64,000 bases of DNA from Paradesertivirga mongoliensis (GCF_024436395.1 NZ_JAFMZO010000002.1:248001-312000), one strand, 5' to 3'; shown: positions 8,285 to 19,035, counted from the first letter of the stretch. The notes: generated by a model from the sequence alone, not told the origin. A program made the numbers and translations.

Positions 8285-9304
8285 ATGTTATATGTAGTCA
8301 TAATTTTTCTCTGGACCGCTATCCTGCTTTATCTTTTAATGGGCGGAGCTGATTTTGGCGCCGGGATCGTCGAACTTTTCACCTCGGAGAAAAACCTTAA
8401 CAGGACAAGAAAAACCATGTACAGGGCAATTGGCCCAATTTGGGAAGCCAATCACATGTGGTTAATTATTGCTATCGTAATCTTATTTGTTGGGTTCCCC
8501 GATATTTATACTACAATGTCTGTACATCTGCATATTCCGCTTCTTATCATGCTGCTCGGAATTATCGCCAGAGGAACGGCATTTACATTCCGGCACTATG
8601 ATGCAGTTGTTGACGATATGCAGCATATCTACAACCGCATATTCGTTTACTCAAGTTTTATCACCCCCTTATTTTTGGGAATAATAGCTGCCAGCGCTGT
8701 TTCGGGTCAGATTAACCCTAATGCAAGCACCTTTGAGGAAGCCTATATTGCCAGTTGGCTTAATTGGTTTTCTGTCGCTGTAGGATTTTTCACCGTTTCG
8801 ATTTGTGGATTTCTTGCAGCGGTTTATATCATTGGCGAAACGGATAACGATCTGGATAAGCGCAGGTTCATGCAAAAAGCCCGTTTTATGAATATTGCTG
8901 CATTTGCTTGCGGAGCTTTAGTTTTCATCGCCGCACATTTTGAAGGAATTCCTTTGGTTGACTGGGTTTTCGGAGATATAGTAGGAATAACGGCCATTGC
9001 TGCAGCCACCATTTCTCTGGTTGTATTCTGGCGATTGCTGAACCAGGGAAAGACCCGCATCCTTCGTATCCTCGCCGGTTTTCAGGTGAGTATGATTTTA
9101 TTAACCACCACCTACCGCCATTTCCCTAATATCGTCATACTAAAGAACGGCGACTACCTGTCATTGCTTGAGCATCGGGGGCACGATAAAACCATAGAAG
9201 CACTTGCCTGGGCGCTGCTGTTGGGAAGCTTATTCATACTTCCCGCCTTAGGTTATCTGATATATAGTTTCCAAAAGAAAGCGTCAGAAACTGTCATGCA
9301 TTAA
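8285..9304 (+). CDS. cydB: cytochrome bd ubiquinol oxidase subunit II
   Basis: The second core subunit of cytochrome bd, 339 residues with about eight membrane helices. The N-terminus has the family pattern GGADFGAGIVELF, then GPIWEANHMWLII. It lies 10 bp downstream of cydA in a two-gene operon. There is no cydX-like small ORF that I can support after it: the stop at 9304 is only 2 bp from the end of the convergent kinase gene. No cydCD assembly genes appear in the window. Confidence 0.95.
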   Translation: MLYVVIIFLWTAILLYLLMGGADFGAGIVELFTSEKNLNRTRKTMYRAIGPIWEANHMWLIIAIVILFVGFPDIYTTMSVHLHIPLLIMLLGIIARGTAFTFRHYDAVVDDMQHIYNRIFVYSSFITPLFLGIIAASAVSGQINPNASTFEEAYIASWLNWFSVAVGFFTVSICGFLAAVYIIGETDNDLDKRRFMQKARFMNIAAFACGALVFIAAHFEGIPLVDWVFGDIVGITAIAAATISLVVFWRLLNQGKTRILRILAGFQVSMILLTTTYRHFPNIVILKNGDYLSLLEHRGHDKTIEALAWALLLGSLFILPALGYLIYSFQKKASETVMH

Positions 9305-9306
9305 CG

Positions 9307-10194
9307 TCATACGTATTTTATCAATATCGCTTTAATCTGAGGCAGATATGAGACGCCAAATAAATTAAGGTGAACCAGAAGCGGGTATAAATTCCATAAA
9401 TCCAGGCGCTCTTTCCAACCCGGCTCCAGAGGAAAAACCTCATTATATGCTTCGTAAAACAGACTTTGGAAACCGCCGAACAGCATGGTCATTGCAATAT
9501 CCGCTTCACGGTTTGAATAACACACGGCAGGGTCTATCAACGCCGGCTCCCCCTCGCTGCTAATCATGTAATTTCCGCCCCACAGATCTCCATGAATAAA
9601 AGCCGGTTTTTCGGCAGGCGAAAGACCATCAAGGCCTTGGTATAACGAATCGAAAAGAGATAAAATCTCTTTGCTCAACACCCCGCTTCTCTGTCCTAAT
9701 TCTACTTGCGGTTTAAGTCGTTGATTAATAAAAAAATCGCTCCAGGAAACCGCCATTGTATTAGATTGTGGCAGAGAGCCCATGTAATTATCATATTCGA
9801 GTCCGAAATGATCACTCGTATGAGAATGCAAATTAGCGAGCGAACGGCCCAGCGATTCCTGAGATGAAGAAGTGTTCGGACCACTTTCTATCCATTCCAA
9901 TACCAGAACCTGTTCCTCTTGAGTTTCAAAAACTTCAATAATCAGCGGAACCTTAGTTGTGTGTGTGTCGGCGATTGTTCGCAGCCCCTTTGCCTCCGCC
10001 CGCAGCATTCCCGGGTACTGCCTGGCAGAATTAACCTTTAGAAAGAAACGAGCCTCACCATACCCCATCTGGTAACACTTATTTATGCTCCCGCCATGAA
10101 CGGGTCTAAGCAACTGTAACTCCTCCAGCCGACCGGTATATCTCTTTACCGCATCAGTTATCAAACCCCTTGATTGCTCCGTTAAAAACATCAT
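9307..10194 (-). CDS. fructosamine kinase / ketosamine-3-kinase family protein
   Basis: A 295-residue soluble kinase-fold protein. The ATP-binding Lys is in FFLKVNSA (K53), the catalytic loop is HGDLWGGN (201-208) and the metal-binding motif is DPAVCYSNREADIAMT (from D221), which is diagnostic for the fructosamine kinase branch of the aminoglycoside-phosphotransferase superfamily. The family phosphorylates protein- or amino-acid-bound ketosamines so that the glycation product breaks down. The gene is convergent with cydB (2 bp apart) and divergent from lepA. Confidence 0.88.
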   Translation of the reverse strand: MMFLTEQSRGLITDAVKRYTGRLEELQLLRPVHGGSINKCYQMGYGEARFFLKVNSARQYPGMLRAEAKGLRTIADTHTTKVPLIIEVFETQEEQVLVLEWIESGPNTSSSQESLGRSLANLHSHTSDHFGLEYDNYMGSLPQSNTMAVSWSDFFINQRLKPQVELGQRSGVLSKEILSLFDSLYQGLDGLSPAEKPAFIHGDLWGGNYMISSEGEPALIDPAVCYSNREADIAMTMLFGGFQSLFYEAYNEVFPLEPGWKERLDLWNLYPLLVHLNLFGVSYLPQIKAILIKYV

Positions 10195-10195
10195 T

Positions 10196-10229
10196 CAAAA
10201 TTAAGCTTAGCCATCAAATATCCCTTCAA
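10196..10229 (-). promoter_or_regulatory. promoter of fructosamine kinase gene
   Basis: On the minus strand TTG (10227-10229) is followed after 23 bp by TAATTTTG (10196-10203), a match to TTG-N23-TAnnTTTG. The element ends one base before the start codon, so the transcript would start at or next to the ATG (leaderless). Confidence 0.45.
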
Positions 10230-10234
10230 AAAAC

Positions 10235-10242
10235 TATCTTTG
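10235..10242 (+). promoter_or_regulatory. lepA promoter -7 element
   Basis: TATCTTTG is an exact TAnnTTTG match 7 bp before the lepA ATG. Transcription would start within a few bases of the start codon. It overlaps the -33 region of the divergent kinase promoter. Confidence 0.5.
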
Positions 10243-10249
10243 CGCTTCA

Positions 10250-12037
10250 ATGAAGCATATTCGGAATTTTTGCATTATAGCGCACATCGATCACGGAAAG
10301 AGCACATTAGCTGATCGGCTGCTTGAATACACCAATACTATCACTCAGCGTGAATCGCAGGCCCAGTTATTAGACGACATGGACCTTGAGCGCGAGCGCG
10401 GCATCACGATAAAAAGCCATGCTATCCAGATGAATTATCAACTGGACGGACAAGATTATGTTTTAAACCTGATTGACACGCCGGGACACGTAGATTTTTC
10501 ATACGAAGTATCGCGTTCAATAGCAGCCTGCGAGGGTGCTTTACTGATTGTCGATGCAGCACAAGGCATTCAGGCTCAAACCATTTCGAATCTTTACCTT
10601 GCTCTTGAGCAGGATCTTGAAATCATCCCGATCTTAAATAAAATGGACCTTCCCGGAGCGATGCCGGAGGAAGTAAAAGACCAGATTGTTGAGCTCATTG
10701 GCTGTAAACGCGAAGAAATTATTCCTGCTTCAGGTAAGACCGGGATGGGGGTACATGATATCTTAAGGGCAATTATTGAGCGCGTTCATCCGCCTCAAGG
10801 CAATCCCGAGGCCGAATTGCAGGCTTTGATTTTCGACTCTGTATATAATTCTTTCCGCGGTATTGTTGCCTATTTCAAAGTGGTTCACGGAGAAATACGC
10901 AAAGGTGACAAAGTAAAGTTTGTGGCTACTGGCAAAGAATATATTGCCGACGAGGTGGGAACATTAAAGCTTCAGCAACAACCTAAAGATGTTATTAAAA
11001 CCGGAGATGTCGGCTACATCATTTCAGGTATTAAAGAAGCGCGTGAAGTTAAAGTTGGAGATACCATCACTCATAAAGACCGCCCGGCCAAAGATGCCAT
11101 CCAGGGTTTTGAAGAGGTAAAACCGATGGTTTTTGCTGGTATTTATCCTGTAGATACCGACGAATTTGAAGAGCTTCGCGAAAGCATGCATAAGCTACAG
11201 TTGAACGATGCATCAATCGTATTCGAGCCAGAATCATCGGCAGCTCTTGGTTTTGGGTTTCGCTGCGGATTCCTTGGAATGCTTCACATGGAAATCATCC
11301 AGGAGCGCCTGGAGCGTGAGTTCGATATGACGGTGATCACCACCGTACCCAACGTATCGTACAAAGCATTCACCACCCGGGGAGAAGAAATTTTGGTAAA
11401 CAACCCTTCTGATTTACCCGATCCATCTAAAATAGATTTTGTTGAAGAGCCTTTTATCAAGGCCAATATCATCACGAAATCTGAGTTTGTAGGACCGGTA
11501 ATGTCGCTTTGTATTCAGAAAAGAGGAATAATTGTCAATCAATCATACCTTACTTCAGACAGAGTAGAACTGGTATTCGAACTTCCTATGGGAGAAATAG
11601 TGTTCGATTTTTATGATCGTTTAAAAACTATCTCTAAAGGCTACGCTTCTTTTGATTATCATCAGATTGGCTATCGTAAATCAGATCTGGTGCGTTTGGA
11701 TATCCGCTTAAACGCTGAACCTGTGGATGCGCTATCGTCGTTGATTCACCGTACAAACTCTTATGATTTCGGTAAGAGGATCTGCGAAAAACTAAGAGAA
11801 CTCATCCCCCGTCAGCAGTTTGAGATCATTATTCAAGCTTCTATCGGGGCCAAGATCATTGCCCGCGAAACCGTAAAAGCTTTACGTAAAGACGTGACGG
11901 CAAAATGCTACGGTGGTGATATATCCCGGAAACGAAAGCTCCTAGAAAAACAGAAAAAAGGAAAGAAACGCATGCGCCAGGTTGGTAACGTAGAAATACC
12001 CCAGTCGGCGTTTATGGCGGTGTTGAAATTAGATTAA
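10250..12037 (+). CDS. lepA: elongation factor 4 (LepA), ribosomal back-translocase
   Basis: A 595-residue translational GTPase of normal length. G1 is AHIDHGKST (11-19), switch I contains ERERGITI (47-54), G3 is DTPGH (76-80) and G4 is NKMD (130-133). The C-terminal LepA-specific domain is intact, ending with the [21 protein letters not shown] stretch. EF4 binds the ribosome and is thought to remobilise stalled or mistranslocated complexes and to assist initiation or biogenesis. Start at ATG 10250. A GC-rich hairpin pair separates it from folD. Confidence 0.98.
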   Translation: MKHIRNFCIIAHIDHGKSTLADRLLEYTNTITQRESQAQLLDDMDLERERGITIKSHAIQMNYQLDGQDYVLNLIDTPGHVDFSYEVSRSIAACEGALLIVDAAQGIQAQTISNLYLALEQDLEIIPILNKMDLPGAMPEEVKDQIVELIGCKREEIIPASGKTGMGVHDILRAIIERVHPPQGNPEAELQALIFDSVYNSFRGIVAYFKVVHGEIRKGDKVKFVATGKEYIADEVGTLKLQQQPKDVIKTGDVGYIISGIKEAREVKVGDTITHKDRPAKDAIQGFEEVKPMVFAGIYPVDTDEFEELRESMHKLQLNDASIVFEPESSAALGFGFRCGFLGMLHMEIIQERLEREFDMTVITTVPNVSYKAFTTRGEEILVNNPSDLPDPSKIDFVEEPFIKANIITKSEFVGPVMSLCIQKRGIIVNQSYLTSDRVELVFELPMGEIVFDFYDRLKTISKGYASFDYHQIGYRKSDLVRLDIRLNAEPVDALSSLIHRTNSYDFGKRICEKLRELIPRQQFEIIIQASIGAKIIARETVKALRKDVTAKCYGGDISRKRKLLEKQKKGKKRMRQVGNVEIPQSAFMAVLKLD

Positions 12038-12119
12038 CCCCCGCCCCCCTGAAGGGGGGTGCAGGGTATCATGAAATAAACATTAAACACTTAATTTCCC
12101 CCTTTAGGGGGCTTGGGGC
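12038..12119. repeat. paired GC-rich palindromic (REP/BIME-like) element
   Basis: Two hairpins facing each other fill the lepA-folD gap: CCCCCC-TGAA-GGGGGG (12044-12059) and CCCCC-TTTA-GGGGG (12098-12111), the second flanked by CTTGGGG. The outer parts are roughly inverted with respect to each other. This C5-6/G5-6 form is common in Sphingobacteriaceae intergenic DNA. The second hairpin ends 8 bases before the folD ATG and thus occupies its ribosome-binding region. Confidence 0.65.
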
Positions 12120-13001
12120 ATGGAATTACTAGACGGAAAATTCGTATCAGAAAAACTTAAAGAAGAGATCACCAGAGAAGCTGCTGCAGTTTTAGCGACT
12201 ACAGGACGCAAACCGCACTTAGTTGCGATCCTGGTTGGCAACGATGGCGGAAGTGAAACTTACGTAGCTAGCAAAATGAAGAACTGCGAGAAAGTAGGCT
12301 TTAAATCATCTCTTTTCCGTTATGATGAATCGGTAAGCGAAGCAGAATTATTGGCTAAAATCGAAGAGATCAACAAAGATTCTGATGTGGATGGATTGAT
12401 TGTTCAGCTTCCTCTTCCCAAGCATATCGATCCCGAAAAGGTTACCGAAACAATCGACTACAGAAAAGATGTGGACGGTTTTCATCCGGTAAACCTCGGA
12501 AGAATGATGCGTAACCTCCCCTGCTTTATTCCAGCTACTCCTTACGGGATCTTATTGATGCTGGAGGAATATAAAATAGAAACTTCGGGCAAGCATTGCG
12601 TAGTGGTAGGTAGAAGCAATATTGTTGGCAGCCCTATGAGTATTTTAATGGCTCGTAATGCATATCCGGGCAATTGCACCGTTACACTCACTCACAGCAG
12701 AACAAGAAATCTGGAAGAAACCGTGCGCTCTGCAGATATCATCGTAGCGGCCATCGGCAAAAAGAATTTCATTACAGCCGACATGGTGAAAGATGGCGCC
12801 GTTGTTATTGATGTTGGAATTAATCGAGAAACGTCAACCCTAACTAAATCTGGATACAAACTTTACGGTGACGTTGACTTTGAGAACGTGGCTCCAAAAG
12901 CTTCATGGATTACGCCGGTTCCGGGAGGTGTTGGTTTAATGACCATCATCGGCCTGTTGAAAAACACCCTGGCTTCTGCCAAAAAAGAAATTTATAGCTG
13001 A
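12120..13001 (+). CDS. folD: methylenetetrahydrofolate dehydrogenase / cyclohydrolase
   Basis: The bifunctional enzyme of one-carbon metabolism: it oxidises 5,10-methylene-THF with NADP and hydrolyses the methenyl form to 10-formyl-THF. At 293 residues it is normal length. It shows the catalytic Tyr-Lys in [10 protein letters not shown] (Y48, K52), [15 protein letters not shown], the NADP loop GRSNIVGSP and the C-terminal TPVPGGVG. The end overlaps the convergent sulfatase gene by 10 bp. Confidence 0.97.
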   Translation: MELLDGKFVSEKLKEEITREAAAVLATTGRKPHLVAILVGNDGGSETYVASKMKNCEKVGFKSSLFRYDESVSEAELLAKIEEINKDSDVDGLIVQLPLPKHIDPEKVTETIDYRKDVDGFHPVNLGRMMRNLPCFIPATPYGILLMLEEYKIETSGKHCVVVGRSNIVGSPMSILMARNAYPGNCTVTLTHSRTRNLEETVRSADIIVAAIGKKNFITADMVKDGAVVIDVGINRETSTLTKSGYKLYGDVDFENVAPKASWITPVPGGVGLMTIIGLLKNTLASAKKEIYS

Positions 13002-15079
13002 GCTAACTTTCTTCCCTTCGTTTGTTTTTTATCCTTGCTTATTTGATCCAGGATATAGAACATGGAAAGAGCATAATTGGCGCGCGAGCGGCGTAATAAC
13101 TCGTCAGCTTCCGCTGATCGCCTAACCTTACCCAACACTTTGGTATTTTTATTCTGCCAGTTATAAAACGCACTTAAGGTTGAATAATTAACTGCAGCAT
13201 AATCGCTGAACGAAGTGGATGAACCGATATTCATGGCGAAGTATTTTGCTTTATCAGCATCTGTGGCTTTCAATAAATTGTTGCCTACGCTAAAATAGGT
13301 CTGATTGGAAAGTGCAAGATTGAAGATTGTAGGAAATACATCTTTATGCGAAGCAAATACGGACGTGTCTAAAGCGGCTTGAGGTTTGTATTTCTCTGGA
13401 ATGTACATATACAAAGGCACTCCGCGTTGCTGCAACTGATGCAACTCGTCAAAATCAAACAACATTAAATTGTTATGATCGCCGGTCATTACCACTATAG
13501 TATTCCTCCCTAAGTCCGAATTTTTGATCTTGTCCAGAAAAATTCCAAGGCTGTTGTTAGCATATTGATAGGCATTCAGATTTTTTACTGCCAATTCCTC
13601 CTTAACCAGCAACTTTTCTTTTAAACTATCAGCAATATTAATTTTATAGGGCTTGTAAGACAAGGGAAGCTCGAAAGGTGTATGGTTAGTAGTAGTTTGA
13701 ACGAAGAAAAACTTGGGTTGCTCTTTCTCTGCCGATAATTGTTCGTAAACGTAATTAAAGAGATATTCATCATACACACCCCATTTGTTTGCCTCGCATT
13801 TTGCGAGTTCCGCCTGAATGTGTTTCATGCCTTTAATTCGATCGAAACGCTGTTTGGCTGCGAATTTATCCATCTCACGCCAATTAACCTTTCCTCCGGT
13901 AATAAAGTTAGTCTGGTAACCTGCATTCTTAAACGGGATTGCTACGGATGACGGAAACTGTGTGAAGCGATATTTTGACTGTGAGAGACTGATCGGCGAA
14001 TTGACCATCAAATACTCCAAACTCTGAATGGTGGTATTGCCGCTCGATACGAAATTTCGGTAAAGCACATCTTCCTTGAAATGCTTCCTCAGGTTTCCCA
14101 ACACATTCATTTGCTCAGAGTCAAAATCCATGTTGTGGTTGCTCATGCTCTCCATAAAAACAAACACCACGTTTGGTTTATTTTTCTCAAGCTGAGGATT
14201 ATAAGGCGTTTTGTCAAACAATTTTTCAAAGGCCGTTTCGTCAGAAATGTGAGCAAGTGAATCAGCAACGAAGTAATCTCTTGCAGCTGAAGCAGGACTC
14301 TCATACCCGAGTGCTTTAAGATTCTTCAACTCGTTTTCTACAATATTTTCGCTTTGCTTACGCTCCCTGTACGAGTTCTTAAAAGCATATATCCCATTGA
14401 TGGTTAAGAAGTTGATAAACTTATTATCCGACACATGAGAGTCTTCGATACGAAGTGGGTATGTTCCCAGAGATTCTCTGATGCCGAGAAAATATATACC
14501 CATAAGAATAATTACACTGGCAACTTTAAGATTTGAATTAACGTTAAAATTGAGATCCGGGCGGGCATTGATGCGTTTAAGATAGTATTTGAAAGCAAAT
14601 ATCAATCCCAACCAGGCCATAGCTATCCTGATGATCGGGTAATCTGTCCAAACCGAGCTCATCACCGTCTGTGAATCATCGTCGGCCAAACCAAAAATGA
14701 TCACACTAATATGCGTCTGAAAATAGTTATAGTAATATTGGTCGATAAACAGAATCACAAGCGATAAGGCGAGCATGATTCCGGTATACCAAATAATAAA
14801 AGAAGTTGATTTGCGGGTATATTCTTTGCTGCTGATAAAAATGCCTGCAAGGTAAATGAGGAAAGGTATTAAGAGCAGGTAACAGATAATCATGGTATCG
14901 AACTGCATTCCTCTTAAAAATGCAAGTGAAATGTCGCCCGGCAGCTTTATGAGTTCCTTAAAATCGCCTAATCTGACTAAAAACCAGAGCCGGAACAATG
15001 TGAATACCGCCAGGTAGAAAACATAAATTTTAAACAGTCGATAAAAATTGTTGAAAAACCGATTAATTTGATAGTCCAT
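12992..15079 (-). CDS. LTA synthase family membrane sulfatase / phosphoglycerol transferase
   Basis: A 695-residue inner-membrane protein. The N-terminus (about 1-220) has five membrane helices, and the remainder is an extracytoplasmic alkaline-phosphatase-fold domain of the LtaS type. Visible active-site elements are [11 protein letters not shown] (metal-binding Glu), [13 protein letters not shown] (nucleophile region) and VVMTGDHNN (metal-binding Asp and His). In Gram-negative bacteria such enzymes transfer phosphoglycerol or phosphoethanolamine to envelope glycans; the exact substrate here is unknown. It is transcribed alone and convergent with folD. Confidence 0.85.
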   Translation of the reverse strand: MDYQINRFFNNFYRLFKIYVFYLAVFTLFRLWFLVRLGDFKELIKLPGDISLAFLRGMQFDTMIICYLLLIPFLIYLAGIFISSKEYTRKSTSFIIWYTGIMLALSLVILFIDQYYYNYFQTHISVIIFGLADDDSQTVMSSVWTDYPIIRIAMAWLGLIFAFKYYLKRINARPDLNFNVNSNLKVASVIILMGIYFLGIRESLGTYPLRIEDSHVSDNKFINFLTINGIYAFKNSYRERKQSENIVENELKNLKALGYESPASAARDYFVADSLAHISDETAFEKLFDKTPYNPQLEKNKPNVVFVFMESMSNHNMDFDSEQMNVLGNLRKHFKEDVLYRNFVSSGNTTIQSLEYLMVNSPISLSQSKYRFTQFPSSVAIPFKNAGYQTNFITGGKVNWREMDKFAAKQRFDRIKGMKHIQAELAKCEANKWGVYDEYLFNYVYEQLSAEKEQPKFFFVQTTTNHTPFELPLSYKPYKINIADSLKEKLLVKEELAVKNLNAYQYANNSLGIFLDKIKNSDLGRNTIVVMTGDHNNLMLFDFDELHQLQQRGVPLYMYIPEKYKPQAALDTSVFASHKDVFPTIFNLALSNQTYFSVGNNLLKATDADKAKYFAMNIGSSTSFSDYAAVNYSTLSAFYNWQNKNTKVLGKVRRSAEADELLRRSRANYALSMFYILDQISKDKKQTKGRKLAQL

Positions 15080-15267
15080 GGTAATTTAACCTGCAAATTA
15101 ACGCATTATTAATTAATTGTAAAACATTTAAATCAATTGCAGGTGTTATTTGTTAACTACGCCTTGTCAAGGACCAAAACACACTTCTTAATACCTTGAA
15201 TACTAAAAACTTCCGACGCATGCCGGATGATTTTTAAACAATTTCAATATACTAATATTTTTAGCAT

Positions 15268-15275
15268 TATATTTG
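15268..15275 (+). promoter_or_regulatory. promoter -7 element for the gene at 15290
   Basis: TATATTTG, an exact TAnnTTTG match 14 bp before ATG 15290. It lies inside the longer reading frame that opens at 15227, which argues for the shorter start. Confidence 0.5.
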
Positions 15276-15289
15276 CTCACCTAAATATT

Positions 15290-15748
15290 ATGGTTGAATT
15301 AAGTATCTCGGACAGGCTGAAAGTATATACCAGGTATATCGGGCATAAAGTTATTTTAACAAGCAAAGAAGTGGGAGTTGACACTGTAGAAGGAGTTCTT
15401 ATGGGAGTAAATTCGCATTCCATCCAAATTAGTATTGAAAAGCAGAACAGATGGATCCCCCTTTACGATAATTTTGAGCTCTATGACATTAAACTCGTGC
15501 TGAAACCACTCAAAATGCTCACCGAAACGATTAGAGAAACGGCTAACAGATTGCCTATTCAAAATTTCATTACTCAGTATTACGTTCAGCTTGGTTTTGA
15601 TATGCCCATGTTTTTTTCACCAGAACATCCCGGAAACTGCCGATATATTACTGAACTGGGCATGGCAGTTTACAGTTCTGACGACAATTTCAAAGAAGAT
15701 TTACCATCAAGAAACTTTCAACACCTGACAGTAGTAACATCTAACTAG
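15290..15748 (+). CDS. hypothetical protein with Sm-like N-terminus
   Basis: A soluble protein of 152 residues from ATG 15290; an in-frame start at 15227 is rejected because a promoter element lies between them. The first 60 residues (YTRYIGHKVILTSKE, then GVLMGVNSHSIQIS) have the small beta-barrel pattern of LSm-like modules, but no family can be named. The middle has an amphipathic helix (LKMLTETIRETANRL). The gene sits 68 bp upstream of a PAS histidine kinase and may be co-transcribed with it. Confidence 0.55.
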   Translation: MVELSISDRLKVYTRYIGHKVILTSKEVGVDTVEGVLMGVNSHSIQISIEKQNRWIPLYDNFELYDIKLVLKPLKMLTETIRETANRLPIQNFITQYYVQLGFDMPMFFSPEHPGNCRYITELGMAVYSSDDNFKEDLPSRNFQHLTVVTSN

Positions 15749-15816
15749 TTAAAAACTTTAATTTTACTTAGGTGTTCCATTTGTGTTTGCTGATTAAACA
15801 GGATCACAGATAGCAT

Positions 15817-16875
15817 ATGTCTGAAGATATTTATAGTACTATAGTTGAACATTCTCCGCTCATTAATTTCGTTTACGACCCTGGCGCTGAACAGTTCACG
15901 TATTTCAATCGGTCCTTCAGACGTTTAATCGGTTGCGATGACGGACCTGTTTCCGGAGATGCTGTTTGGAGATTAATTCCGGCAGACGAACGAGACTACC
16001 TGAGGAAATTTTATTGGGAACTGTTACAAGGCGACCAAAAAGAAAACATCGAATTACGGATGTCAGTCAATAATGAAGAGCGTTGGCTCAGGCTGTCGGC
16101 CTCGCTGATGGCCCCGGGCTCAAAAAAACTGATTATCGGATATGCAGCAGACATCACCGCCGAGAACCACAACTTTAACACACTAAAAAAATTCGCAAAT
16201 AAAAAAAACTCTGTACTTAATATCCTTTCGCACGACTTGCGAGGGCCCCTTGGAATTGCAAATACAATAACCCAGGTGATCGATAAGAAGATCGATGACC
16301 CGCATCTCCTGGAACTGACTCAAACCGTTTCAAAAATCATCAGGCAGTCTATAAGCTTAATAAAAGATCTTACATCGCGGGAATTTTTAGAAACTGCGGA
16401 AGTCGAATTAGTGAAAAGCCGGGTGAATATCGCATTAAAATTTAAGGAATATATAGAAGAGCTTCAGCGCTCTCAAAAGAATTCCAAAAGGACGTTTAAA
16501 TTCTCAAGCTCTTCCGAAGCAGTGTTTATTAATATTGACGAGTCTAAATTCTTCCAGGTAGTGAACAACCTGGTAACCAATGCACTCAAATTCACACACG
16601 ATGACGGTGGAATTATAGCAGTAGAGGTGACTGAAAGTATCGACTCTATTCTCTTTACCTTTTCGGATAATGGCATTGGGATACCGGAAAAATTTCTTCC
16701 TGTCCTGTTCGAGGAATTCTCTGGAGTTGGCAGAATAGGATTGAAAGGAGAACCCACGACAGGAACGGGTCTGTCTGTTGTGAAAACAATTTTGGGTTGG
16801 CATAATGGCTCTATCAGGGTTCAAAGCAAAGAGGGCGAGGGTACGACGTTTTATGTAGAAATACCTAAGGGATAA
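15817..16875 (+). CDS. PAS-domain sensor histidine kinase (soluble)
   Basis: A cytoplasmic kinase of 352 residues with no membrane helix. A PAS domain spans about 5-115 (YFNRSFRRLIGC), followed by HisKA with the phospho-acceptor H139 (LSHDLRGPL) and a HATPase_c domain: N box VNNLVTNALKF (249-259), G1 DNGIGIP (284-290), G2 GTGLS (316-320). It autophosphorylates and passes phosphate to a response regulator. No partner is adjacent, so it is an orphan kinase in this window. Confidence 0.93.
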   Translation: MSEDIYSTIVEHSPLINFVYDPGAEQFTYFNRSFRRLIGCDDGPVSGDAVWRLIPADERDYLRKFYWELLQGDQKENIELRMSVNNEERWLRLSASLMAPGSKKLIIGYAADITAENHNFNTLKKFANKKNSVLNILSHDLRGPLGIANTITQVIDKKIDDPHLLELTQTVSKIIRQSISLIKDLTSREFLETAEVELVKSRVNIALKFKEYIEELQRSQKNSKRTFKFSSSSEAVFINIDESKFFQVVNNLVTNALKFTHDDGGIIAVEVTESIDSILFTFSDNGIGIPEKFLPVLFEEFSGVGRIGLKGEPTTGTGLSVVKTILGWHNGSIRVQSKEGEGTTFYVEIPKG

Positions 16876-17071
16876 TTGGGGGGCATGCGGCCGTCAATTT
16901 CGCATCGCTCCGTCGGGATGGGTAATCCAGATGCTTTAACACCGGATTTGTAATCCATTATATGAACTCTGCTTATCTCAAGACCAAAGCTCCACACCAA
17001 TTCCCACGCTCCAAATTCAACTCTTCTTAAACATTCAATATTTCCCCCTGTTTAAACCGAAACATCTGCCC

Positions 17072-18013
17072 ATGGAAAATAAGTTTAAAATAAGGGATAT
17101 ACCGAATCTGCTCAAGGAGACATATAAAGACTGGATGGACGATGAGCCCTTCGATTTAAGTGCTATCGTGGCTTATTATTCCATTTTTTCGCTGCCGGCG
17201 CTTCTTATTATCATAGTAACAGTTGCTGGGATCGCTTTTGGACGTGAGGAGGTTCAAAATCAATTATCAGGACAAATAGGAAGCATGATCGGCGCCGATA
17301 CGGCTAAAGATGTTCAGGCCATGATTGTGAGCTCTCAACAACAAGACAATAAAGGAATTGCACTAATTATTGGTATTGCTACACTGCTGTTTGGTGCAAC
17401 CGGAGTTTTTATGGCCCTGCAAAAATCGTTAAACAGGGTTTGGGAAGTAAAAGCCGACCCGAAAAAATCAGGAATAAAAACACTTGTCAAAGCCAGGGCT
17501 GTTTCCTTCGGAATTATCCTGGCTATTGGTTTTCTGTTGTTAATATCATTAACGTTAACTGCGGGACTCACCGCTTTAAGCGACTGGATAAAACTGCGTC
17601 TGCCTGACATCTTCCTCTACCTATTTTATGTAATTAATTTTCTAATTACTCTCGGTATTATCAGTCTTTTATTCGCTTTATTATTCAGATTTCTTCCAGA
17701 CGTAAAAATAGAATGGCGCAGCGTTTGGACCGGTGCAATAATTACAGCATTGCTTTTTGTGCTTGGAAAGTATGCACTGGCTTTCTATTTTGGACAGGCT
17801 GAACCAGGTTCTACCTATGGTGCCGCGGGTTCAATTATCCTGATCTTGCTTTGGGTATCCTACTCGTGCTTAATTATGTTTTTCGGAGCAGAATTCACAC
17901 AGGTATACGCTAAAAAATATGGTCACAGCATCGAGCCTAATGCAAACGCCATTCGCATTGACGATGATCACTTAGCCGAAGGCAATTTAAGAGAGAAAAA
18001 AGACCCAATATAA
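17072..18013 (+). CDS. YihY/virulence factor BrkB family membrane protein
   Basis: A 313-residue inner-membrane protein with six predicted helices. Family landmarks are FDLSAIVAYYSIFSLPALLII near the N-terminus, LFGATGVFMALQKSLNRVWEV in the middle and TYGAAGSIILILLWVSYSCLIMFFGAEFTQVYA near the end. The family was once annotated as RNase BN and is now regarded as a transporter or lipid-related membrane protein without a settled function. It is transcribed alone. Confidence 0.88.
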   Translation: MENKFKIRDIPNLLKETYKDWMDDEPFDLSAIVAYYSIFSLPALLIIIVTVAGIAFGREEVQNQLSGQIGSMIGADTAKDVQAMIVSSQQQDNKGIALIIGIATLLFGATGVFMALQKSLNRVWEVKADPKKSGIKTLVKARAVSFGIILAIGFLLLISLTLTAGLTALSDWIKLRLPDIFLYLFYVINFLITLGIISLLFALLFRFLPDVKIEWRSVWTGAIITALLFVLGKYALAFYFGQAEPGSTYGAAGSIILILLWVSYSCLIMFFGAEFTQVYAKKYGHSIEPNANAIRIDDDHLAEGNLREKKDPI

Positions 18014-18153
18014 GATTATTCAACTTTTCGAACCTAAGGTGAATTTGCTGGCATCACAATTGCCTGCTAATAACAAAGCTTCTTTTTCAATTTCGAAAAG
18101 AGCCTGCATCAATCCATTTACTTCAATATAACATCGTTAAAGATTAGGCGCGT

Positions 18154-19011
18154 ATGATGAAAATGTTATTTTTTCCCCTGTTTGTTTGTATTTCTTTGCT
18201 TTTTGGCTGTGAAAAGAATGCCGAGGCCGTCCCAGACCTTGAAGATGAAAAATTCGATGTATCTTTTTCAGTATCATACACATCCGAAAAAACGGACGCT
18301 GCGACCTCTGTAGCGGACACTCTCAAAAACTTTCACTATTTTATTTATAATTCTGAGGGTTACCGGATCCGCAGCAGCGCCGACAGACAGCTGATCCAGT
18401 CGCCTACCTTAGTTACTGTAAAGGAAAATCTTCCACCTGGAAAATATAAATATGTGTTTTTTGCTTCCGACAAGCCACTGGATACTCATATCGCAGACAC
18501 ACCCGGCGAAATTTCGAGTTTTATCTATGCCAGTACCTTCAATGTATATCATAAAACAGTTGAGGTAACGGTTGCAGAGGCAAAAATAAACCAGAACGTA
18601 AACTTAGATCGCTTAAACGCTTCGCTTGAAATTGATTTGCTGGATGAATTTATCCCGGATAATGTTGAGAATATCCAGGTTACCTGGTTTGACAATAAAT
18701 ATATAGATTTTGACGGCGTATCGTTTACACCTGCACGGAAGCAAAAAAACATAAGCCTGACAGCCGCAGCCAACATCCGCAAAACAGAGAAACTGTCTAT
18801 TAACGTTTTCAACACATCCACTCCTCTCTCTATATATATAAGTTATGTAGATAAGAAAGGCAACTACGTTCCCGGGAGGGAGATAAGCAGTGTAAAGTGC
18901 TTTAAGAATGGAAAGACCACTCTTTCCGGATACTTGTTCGGTCCGGCGAATGCGGAATTTAATTCAGCAGTTGACCTGGGTAAAAATACACTATCGGCAG
19001 CCGCTTTATAA
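18154..19011 (+). CDS. lipoprotein, possible fimbrial-anchor (FimB/Mfa2-like) type
   Basis: A 285-residue lipoprotein with a lipobox at LLFGC (Cys 19). The mature part is beta-rich and has the general layout of FimB/Mfa2 or fimbrillin-like Bacteroidetes proteins: FHYFIYNSEGYRI, then LPPGKYKYVFFASDK, then NLDRLNASLEIDL. Such proteins cap or anchor pilus-like fibres, but no matching fimbrillin is adjacent, so the assignment is tentative. A bidirectional terminator follows the stop. Confidence 0.5.
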   Translation: MMKMLFFPLFVCISLLFGCEKNAEAVPDLEDEKFDVSFSVSYTSEKTDAATSVADTLKNFHYFIYNSEGYRIRSSADRQLIQSPTLVTVKENLPPGKYKYVFFASDKPLDTHIADTPGEISSFIYASTFNVYHKTVEVTVAEAKINQNVNLDRLNASLEIDLLDEFIPDNVENIQVTWFDNKYIDFDGVSFTPARKQKNISLTAAANIRKTEKLSINVFNTSTPLSIYISYVDKKGNYVPGREISSVKCFKNGKTTLSGYLFGPANAEFNSAVDLGKNTLSAAAL

Positions 19012-19035
19012 AAAGAGGCTCAACCTATGAGCTAC

